Assembly (NCBI GenBank): GCA_007135995.1
Contig: SLHU01000300.1
Span: forward strand, 1 to 10,409
Length of the DNA: 10,409 nt
Direction of reading: 5' to 3'
Origin: Clostridiales bacterium
Lineage (GTDB): Bacteria > Bacillota > Clostridia > Saccharofermentanales > UBA5734
A program made the position numbers and the translations under genes. Under the pieces are notes generated by a model. That model made no database searches, was not told where the DNA came from, and saw only the letters and a list, made by a program, of their open reading frames with translations. This document shows, piece after piece, positions 5,899 through 10,409 of this stretch (position 1 is the first letter of the stretch; every line of letters begins with the position of its first letter).

Positions 5899-7302
5899 AT
5901 GAAAACATTACTGCGCAATATTAAGATCATTTTCGTCTTCTTCATTCTTCTTTCCGTTTTTTTTCTCGGTGGTCTGAGCATACAGCTTTATCGCAGCCAG
6001 ACCCGTCTGGCGGTGGCTGCGGGTGAAAACAAAGAGGCGTTGAAAGCAAGATATGCCAACGCCGGCAATATTTTATCGGCTGACGGTCAGCTGCTGGCTT
6101 ACAGTGAAGACGGACAAAGGTTTTATCATCAGAGCCCTCAGACGGCAGCTGCCATGCTTCACCTGGTAGGTGACTACACACATCACATCGATCAGACGAT
6201 AGAATCCAGGTATCAGCGTGCGCTGACAGGCACTCAGCGCCATTTTTTTCACCAGCTGCTTTTAGACGTACAAGGACTGGGGCTCCAAGGTGATACCCTC
6301 ACACTAACAGCAGATGCCGAACTTAGCCAATACGCCAGTGAGCTGCTCACAGGCAGTCACGGGGCCATTGTGATGATAAACTATCAGACAGGCGCCGTAC
6401 TTATTGCTGTCAGCCAGCCCTCAGCCAGTCCAGAATCCGTGATCAGCTGGGAGGGATTTGCAGACGGTTCGCTTTTCAACCGCGCTTTCAAAGGCCAGTA
6501 CGTTCCAGGTTCGGTCTTCAAAATTATGACAGCAGCTGCCTGGCTTCAAAGTGAACATACCGATACCAGTTTCGAACAAACCTGCTCAGGTGAATCGACC
6601 GTTGGGCCTGATGGTGCCAGTGAGACGGGTGATGGTCACGGCCGGGTCAATCTGGAGAGCGCATTTTCGCTTTCGTGCAACATTTATTTCGGAGCAGCCG
6701 GCGTTCAAGCGGGCGCTGATGCCCTGCGACAGACAGCAGCTGAAGCACATTTCAATCAGCAGATCACAGCAGGGGCAATTGAGCTGCCATCGGGACGCAT
6801 CAGCCTTCCTGATGCTCCTGAACCGTTGTCCTGGGCTGCAATCGGGCAGCCGTCAGCGCAGGGCATCATTACAATGACGCCTCTTCACATGGCCATGCTT
6901 GCTGGCAGCATCGCTCATGAAGGGACTGCCATGAAACCACAGCTGATCTTATATCGCACAGATCCGTCTGGTCATCAATTTGATTTCCTTAAACCGGAAA
7001 AGCAGGCACAGTATCTGCCGGCTGCTGTTGCTGCTTCACTTGATTCCCTGATGCAGGAAGCGGTTCGATCGGGAACAGGCAGGGCGGCTTTGGTCCCAGG
7101 ACTCGTAACAGCCGGCAAGACAGGTACTGTGCAGCTGGATCAGCAGGCAAACAACGCATTATTTGCAGGCTACATCAAAGATGAACGTCTGCCGCTGGCC
7201 ATAGCTGTAGTGGTTGAACAAGGCGGTTCCGGTGCTCAGACTGCAGCACCCATTGCCGGCGCGCTTTTTTCTGCTGCAGCTGAAAAATATATTGAAGAGT
7301 AG
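5899..7302 (+). CDS. Class B penicillin-binding protein (peptidoglycan D,D-transpeptidase), SEDS partner
   Basis: From ATG 5899 the protein has 467 residues: a short basic start, one membrane anchor (about 8-28), an extracellular N-terminal region, and a transpeptidase domain (about 150-460). All three active-site motifs are present: PGSVFK with nucleophile Ser205 and Lys208, SxN as Ser259-Cys-Asn261, and KTGT at 407-410. The enzyme cross-links glycan strands made by the SEDS protein encoded upstream. This resembles the small PbpA-type PBPs found beside rodA/ftsW-like genes in Gram-positive bacteria. The N-terminal 'RGxIxDRNG' segment of class B PBPs is eroded here to NAGNILSADGQLLA, and the pedestal region is short. 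The frame stays open upstream to a TTG at 5770 inside the SEDS gene, but that start has no ribosome site and would put about 43 hydrophilic residues before the anchor, so 5899 is preferred despite its weak ribosome site. Confidence 0.9.
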   Translation: MKTLLRNIKIIFVFFILLSVFFLGGLSIQLYRSQTRLAVAAGENKEALKARYANAGNILSADGQLLAYSEDGQRFYHQSPQTAAAMLHLVGDYTHHIDQTIESRYQRALTGTQRHFFHQLLLDVQGLGLQGDTLTLTADAELSQYASELLTGSHGAIVMINYQTGAVLIAVSQPSASPESVISWEGFADGSLFNRAFKGQYVPGSVFKIMTAAAWLQSEHTDTSFEQTCSGESTVGPDGASETGDGHGRVNLESAFSLSCNIYFGAAGVQAGADALRQTAAEAHFNQQITAGAIELPSGRISLPDAPEPLSWAAIGQPSAQGIITMTPLHMAMLAGSIAHEGTAMKPQLILYRTDPSGHQFDFLKPEKQAQYLPAAVAASLDSLMQEAVRSGTGRAALVPGLVTAGKTGTVQLDQQANNALFAGYIKDERLPLAIAVVVEQGGSGAQTAAPIAGALFSAAAEKYIEE

Positions 7303-7388
7303 AGCACTCTTGAAATCAGATTGTAAGAAGCACCCTGTCAATTTCCTTCCAGTGCCCAATCAACGATGATAACGCGTGTATGAAGATA

Positions 7389-7411
7389 TGTTAGAATAGG
7401 TCTAAGAGACC
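7389..7411 (+). promoter_or_regulatory. Extended -10 promoter candidate with an inverted repeat at the start site
   Basis: TGTTAGAAT (TG at 7389-7390, TAGAAT at 7392-7397) matches an extended -10 element, and no good -35 box lies 16-19 bp upstream. One base further on, GGTCT-AAG-AGACC at 7399-7411 is a perfect inverted repeat covering the predicted start near 7404. It could be a repressor operator or a hairpin at the 5' end of the mRNA. Confidence 0.45.
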
Positions 7412-7472
7412 AGAAACACCGGCAGAAAATAAGTCAACGACACCACCTGAACCGAAATATTCAGATGGATTT

Positions 7473-7491
7473 AAGGAACAAAATGTTCTTT
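7473..7491 (+). repeat. AT-rich hairpin in the leader of the DsrE-like gene
   Basis: AAGGAACA (7473-7480) pairs with TGTTCTTT (7484-7491) across a three-base AAA loop: eight pairs, one of them G-U. It sits about 40 bases before the start codon at 7533. It is too AT-rich, and followed by too few T, to be called a terminator, but it could affect mRNA stability. Confidence 0.4.
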
Positions 7492-7532
7492 TGATAAAAA
7501 TGACTGCCATTTTTGAAAGGAGGCTGCATCTG

Positions 7533-7916
7533 ATGCCAGCTGCCGGTTACAGCAGCAGTGCACAGTGCGCAAAACAGATGGAAAAAATTGCTTTTTTTGC
7601 TTTCAGAGGTGATCCGATTTGTTTTATTCATGTCATGCTTAACGCGCTTGATATGCATAAGGCCCATAAGGATGTCAAAATTATTCTAGAGGGGGAGGCA
7701 GTGAAGCTGATCAAAGCCATGCGCGAATCTGAGAACAAACTGTTCGCAGAGCTTGAGGCACAACAACTGATTGACTGTGTCTGCAAAGCCTGTTCTGCTA
7801 AAATGGGTGTCCTGGAATATAACACAAACTCAGGCATACGCCTGGCTGATGAGATGGGCGGACATCCTGCCATGACAACCTATCTCAAACAAGGATACAG
7901 CATTATTTCACTTTGA
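7533..7916 (+). CDS. DsrE/DsrF-like small cytoplasmic protein
   Basis: Preferred start is ATG 7533, which has the strong ribosome site AAAGGAGG (7516-7523) nine bases upstream and gives 127 residues. The frame extends to ATG 7500 and TTG 7491, but those starts would place the ribosome site inside the coding region. The recognisable domain begins near residue 16 with MEKIAFFAFRGDP, followed by an Asn-Ala-Leu-Asp-Met helix, a VKIILEG strand and a C-terminal GHPAM/GYSII segment. This pattern is typical of DsrE-like Rossmann-type proteins, whose studied members (DsrE, TusD) carry sulfur on a conserved Cys. Here Cys82, Cys84 and Cys87 form CVCKAC, and Cys30 sits in the first loop. This suggests persulfide or metal chemistry, but the role is unknown. 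The gene has its own promoter candidate and is convergent with the YihY-family gene. The tail between residues 1 and 15 may be dispensable. Confidence 0.8.
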   Translation: MPAAGYSSSAQCAKQMEKIAFFAFRGDPICFIHVMLNALDMHKAHKDVKIILEGEAVKLIKAMRESENKLFAELEAQQLIDCVCKACSAKMGVLEYNTNSGIRLADEMGGHPAMTTYLKQGYSIISL

Positions 7917-7954
7917 CACGCTTCACAGCAACTGCAAGGCATTTATTGATAAAA

Positions 7955-8902
7955 TCATGCTGACTGGCTGATGCTTTGTTTTTTCTGTCGGCGCTTTTCG
8001 CGGCGCTCCAGCCGTCTGCTGTGAATCACTGAATTGATGATGCCTCCAAGCAGCAGGATATTGCAGCAAAGATAAATCCAGACCATCAAGAGTATTAGAC
8101 CTGCGATGCTGCCATACAGCCTTGCGAAGCGGTCAAAATTATTCACGTACCATGAAAAGGCCATGGTCAGCGCGATCCAGCCGCAAGCCGAAAAAAACGC
8201 GCCGGGAACAGCCTGAAGAAAACGTTGTTTTTTGTAAGCAACAATCATATAAAGGATCGTAAAGACAATAAAAAGTATGGCAAACGATGTCGCGAAGCGC
8301 AAAATCTCCAGCAGTGACCCATCAAATATATTGGGAGGCATCCATTCCCTAAGCTGGCTGATCAACAGACCGCCAAACCCGACCAGAATCAGCAGCAGCA
8401 AGATGCCGGCACCTATTAGCAAAGTAAAGACGAGTCCAAGACCACGAAGGAAGAAAAAAGAATGCGTACGTTCTTCATCATAGGCCCTGTCCAAACCGCG
8501 GAGCAGCGCAGTGAATCCATTCGACGAAGCCCATATGATGCCAAGCATACTAAATGACAACAGGGTCAGGTTACTGCTCTCCAGCGTCTCAATCAAAAAA
8601 GCCTCAATGGTATTAAACAAGGGGCCTGGAGCAAACCCTGAAATTTCTGACAGTAAAGATTCTGCCAGGGCACGCTGCCGGCCAATAAACCCCAGCAAGC
8701 CAACTATAAAAATAAGAAACGGGAAAAACGCGAGAATAATATAGTAGGCTGATTCGGCGGCCATAGAAGTCACCCGCAGCTGCTGAAAGCCTGTAAAAAC
8801 CTCGTACAGCGCGCCAAGAACAGGTTGCCGGATTAGCTTCCCTTTTTTATTTTTAAGATACTGTTTGCCTACAGTTGCCTTGTTTTTAAGCTTCTCTACC
8901 AT
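7955..8902 (-). CDS. YihY/BrkB-family integral membrane protein
   Basis: From the preferred ATG whose first base is 8902, the protein has 315 residues with a Lys-rich N-terminus, about six membrane helices (roughly 50-72, 108-126, 155-182, 203-222, 229-250, 265-287) and a very basic C-terminal tail. Family features are the first-helix AYYIILAFFPF block, WASSNGFTALLRGLDRAYD at 124-142, and the LYGSIAGLILLMVWIYL helix near 262-278. The family was once called ribonuclease BN by mistake, and its members are now treated as membrane proteins of uncertain, possibly transport or envelope, function. The frame continues upstream to a TTG at 8938, but only the 8902 ATG has an AAAGGA ribosome site at a usable spacing. 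Stop codons of this gene and the DsrE-like gene face each other across 38 bases, with no clear bidirectional terminator. The gene is divergent from the AbrB-family gene. Confidence 0.88.
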   Translation of the reverse strand: MVEKLKNKATVGKQYLKNKKGKLIRQPVLGALYEVFTGFQQLRVTSMAAESAYYIILAFFPFLIFIVGLLGFIGRQRALAESLLSEISGFAPGPLFNTIEAFLIETLESSNLTLLSFSMLGIIWASSNGFTALLRGLDRAYDEERTHSFFFLRGLGLVFTLLIGAGILLLLILVGFGGLLISQLREWMPPNIFDGSLLEILRFATSFAILFIVFTILYMIVAYKKQRFLQAVPGAFFSACGWIALTMAFSWYVNNFDRFARLYGSIAGLILLMVWIYLCCNILLLGGIINSVIHSRRLERREKRRQKKQSISQSA

Positions 8903-9053
8903 CATAATCCTTTGCATGCAGCTGTACTGCTTTGCCAATGCATGTCATTATTTTATTAAGCTTTGATATTACTTTACACTGAAGCTGTATATTTTTCCAG
9001 TGATGCTCAGCAAATGTGCAAATTAATCTAAAACATGCGATACTATTGTATAT
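8903..9053. promoter_or_regulatory. Divergent promoter region between the YihY-family and AbrB-family genes
   Basis: This AT-rich 151-base gap must hold promoters for both directions. Rightward, TGCGATACT (9036-9044) resembles an extended -10 and would start transcription near 9051. Leftward, the minus strand carries TAAAAT (forward 8950-8955) with a poor TGTAAA 17 bp upstream of it. Neither has a good -35 box, so exact sites are uncertain. No strong palindrome or riboswitch-like structure is evident. Confidence 0.35.
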
Positions 9054-10298
9054 GTGAAATGGAGTGACAGCATCAGCGATATGATTGATCTTGGTTATTT
9101 TTTACTTACACTACTGATTGCGTCTGCAGGCGGGTTTGTTGGATACAGACTCAAGCTTCCGGCCGGCACTATGCTAGGTGCCATGGCCACGGTCATTGCT
9201 TTTAACCTGATAACGGATCGCGCGTTCGTACCAGGCGACGCAAGAGTTGTATTGCAGATTCTGGCAGGTGTAGTGCTGGGAGCCGGAATCAATAAGCGTG
9301 ATGTTTTTATGCTGCGGCATGTGATAAAGCCAGCTGCCATCCTGATTACCAGTATGGTTTTTATTAATCTGGTGTTTGGATACCTGATGCACCGGTTTGG
9401 CGGTCTGGATTTAAAAACAGCCTTTTTCGCGACTGCACCGGGCGGATTAACTGATATGGCTTTAATTGCTGATGAAATAGGTGCTGATATGATTCAAGTG
9501 TCCAGCCTTCAGCTTTTTCGTATATTATTTATTTTCGCGATTCTGCCTTTTATGTTTCGCAGGATCGTCAAAAAGAGGAACAGCCGGATGGAATTTAACG
9601 CAGACTCAAAAAGAGCGGATACTCCGTCTGACCTCCAGTATCTGGGCGGGTATTCTGATTGTCCTGAGGACTTATCTGGCCGGGAGGATCACGCCAAAAA
9701 AGATGCCTCCCCTGCCGGTAATACGCTTATAGCTGACCAGCCGGCAAACGCCCGAAAACCGAAAAAAGGCAATGCTGATAAAAAGAAAGCGCCTTTGCAG
9801 AACCTGCCCTGCCTGCTGATGACACTTGGTACGGCAGCTTGCGGCGGACTTCTTCTCTGGCATCTTGGCGTTAACGCAGGTGCCCTGATCGGTTCCATGC
9901 TTGCTGTTGCAGGATTAAATGTTTTGACAAAATATGCGTCTTGTCCTTCCTTTCTTCGCATTTGCGTTCAAACAGCCGCAGGTGCCTTTATTGGTCAGAA
10001 TTTGAACAAAGACGGTCTACAGTCACTTCTTCGGCTTGGCATCCCGATGCTGATCATGATTGTCCTGATCTTGACCTACACCCTGCTCGTTTCTTCCATG
10101 ATGAGTCGTTTTACCAGGCTGGATCCGATCACCAGCCTGGTTGCCAGTTCTCCTGGCGGTTTACAGGAAATGGCCTTGATCGCTGAAGATCTGAAAGGCG
10201 ATCCTGCTCAGGTAATTGTACTGCAGATGCTGCGCCTGATGACGGTGATTGCTTTTTTCCCAACCATTCTGATAGCGGTTGCCAGTTTTCTCTCATAG
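9054..10298 (+). CDS. AbrB-family membrane protein with two internal repeats
   Basis: The protein has 414 residues from GTG 9054, or 405 from ATG 9081. It shows the duplicated architecture of the AbrB membrane family (named after E. coli AbrB, the putative regulator of aidB; unrelated to the Bacillus transition-state regulator). Each half has about four to five helices. The halves match clearly: PGGLTDMALIADEIGAD...VSSLQLFR near 129-156 and PGGLQEMALIAEDLKGD...VIVLQMLR near 367-394. Between them is a hydrophilic, Lys/Asp-rich linker of about 75 residues (172-247) that is low in complexity and probably cytoplasmic. The family is thought to transport small molecules, but substrates are largely unknown. 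GTG 9054 has no ribosome site and sits about three bases from the predicted transcript start. ATG 9081 has GGAGTGA upstream, but 13 bases away. The start is therefore unsettled. The next gene follows after 26 bases, suggesting co-transcription. Confidence 0.85.
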   Translation: MKWSDSISDMIDLGYFLLTLLIASAGGFVGYRLKLPAGTMLGAMATVIAFNLITDRAFVPGDARVVLQILAGVVLGAGINKRDVFMLRHVIKPAAILITSMVFINLVFGYLMHRFGGLDLKTAFFATAPGGLTDMALIADEIGADMIQVSSLQLFRILFIFAILPFMFRRIVKKRNSRMEFNADSKRADTPSDLQYLGGYSDCPEDLSGREDHAKKDASPAGNTLIADQPANARKPKKGNADKKKAPLQNLPCLLMTLGTAACGGLLLWHLGVNAGALIGSMLAVAGLNVLTKYASCPSFLRICVQTAAGAFIGQNLNKDGLQSLLRLGIPMLIMIVLILTYTLLVSSMMSRFTRLDPITSLVASSPGGLQEMALIAEDLKGDPAQVIVLQMLRLMTVIAFFPTILIAVASFLS

Positions 10299-10324
10299 GC
10301 ATTCCACGAAAGGAAGTATATTGT

Positions 10325-10409
10325 ATGATGACAAGCAAAACACAACTCGTCCGTCAGTTGACAGATATGAAACTGCATCGGCATGATACAGTTTTGATTC
10401 ATACTTCAA
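10325..10409 (+). CDS. N-terminus of a probable AAC(3)-family aminoglycoside N-acetyltransferase (3' truncated by window)
   Basis: ATG 10325 (a second ATG follows at 10328) has the ribosome site AAAGGA at 10309-10314. The 28 visible residues contain a short amphipathic helix, QLVRQLTDMKLHRHDTV, then the strand VLIHTS. This matches the start of the AAC(3)/YokD family (typically '..L...L..LGI..GD.VLVHSSL'), whose members acetylate the 3-amino group of aminoglycosides using acetyl-CoA or have related, undefined acetyltransferase roles. The catalytic region lies outside the window, so activity and substrate cannot be judged. The gene follows the AbrB-family gene by 26 bases and probably shares its transcript. 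Confidence 0.68.
   Translation, partial: MMTSKTQLVRQLTDMKLHRHDTVLIHTS

Larger units (their letters stand above)
7303..7532. other. Intergenic region between the PBP gene and the DsrE-like gene
   Basis: These 230 bases hold no convincing ORF. The PBP stop lies in a five-base-pair hairpin (7295-7311) with no T-run, so no clear terminator for the cell-wall operon is visible. The second half contains the promoter candidate, the inverted repeat and the AT-rich hairpin listed separately, and it ends in the ribosome site of the next gene. Confidence 0.6.

Noticed and set aside
5835..5924. 29-codon TTG-started ORF bridging into the PBP start as a separate gene
   Set aside because: Rare start codon, poorly spaced ribosome site and Pro-rich, unremarkable peptide; kept only as a remark on the leader.
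6551..6877. 108-codon plus-strand ORF inside the PBP gene
   Set aside because: It is out of frame within the transpeptidase domain, with no independent initiation signal.
7295..7311. Hairpin over the PBP stop codon as a terminator
   Set aside because: The stem is only five base pairs and there is no T-run after it.
7917..7954. Bidirectional terminator between the convergent DsrE-like and YihY-family genes
   Set aside because: I looked for a stem with flanking A and T runs; only a broken GCAT/ATGC pairing is present.
1..10409. CRISPR array, insertion sequence, tRNA or phage genes
   Set aside because: No regularly spaced repeats, transposase-like proteins, cloverleaf sequences or phage proteins were seen on either strand.

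Overview
The window looks like a chromosomal segment from a Bacillota bacterium, probably a Clostridia relative. The reasons are the purine-rich Shine-Dalgarno (SD) sequences of the AGGAGG type, a moderate GC content judged by eye, a BmrCD/TM287-288-type heterodimeric ABC exporter, and a SEDS/class B PBP pair with an FHA domain. Genus and species cannot be named from the sequence. There are no rRNA or tRNA genes, insertion sequences, CRISPR arrays or phage genes. The longest stretches without an annotated gene are about 100 to 230 bases and are described individually.

Layout. (1) 1-3828: the tail of a probable TetR-type regulator, then two half-size ABC exporter subunits in an operon closed by a hairpin terminator. 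The first subunit has Asp in place of the catalytic Walker B Glu. The second has an intact Walker B but an altered signature motif (LSTGQ). This is the complementary arrangement expected of a heterodimer with one active and one degenerate ATP site. (2) 3772-7302: a cell-wall module, with an extended -10 promoter candidate, a well-initiated 47-codon small ORF, a fused membrane anchor-FHA-SEDS (RodA/FtsW) glycosyltransferase, and a compact class B penicillin-binding protein. SEDS and class B PBP proteins work together as peptidoglycan polymerase and transpeptidase, and the FHA domain suggests control by a Ser/Thr kinase. The 88-nt leader before the PBP can form alternative hairpins and has no well-placed SD. 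(3) 7303-7916: a promoter with an inverted repeat at +1 and a small DsrE-like protein with a Cys-X-Cys-X2-Cys cluster. (4) 7955-8902, minus strand: a YihY/BrkB-family membrane protein. (5) 9054 to the end, divergent: a two-repeat AbrB-family membrane protein, then the first 28 codons of a probable AAC(3)-family aminoglycoside N-acetyltransferase.

Most of the window is recognisable housekeeping and efflux genes. The items I find most worth a second look are the FHA-SEDS fusion with its altered FHA motif, the 47-codon ORF overlapping its start, and the structured leader ahead of the PBP.
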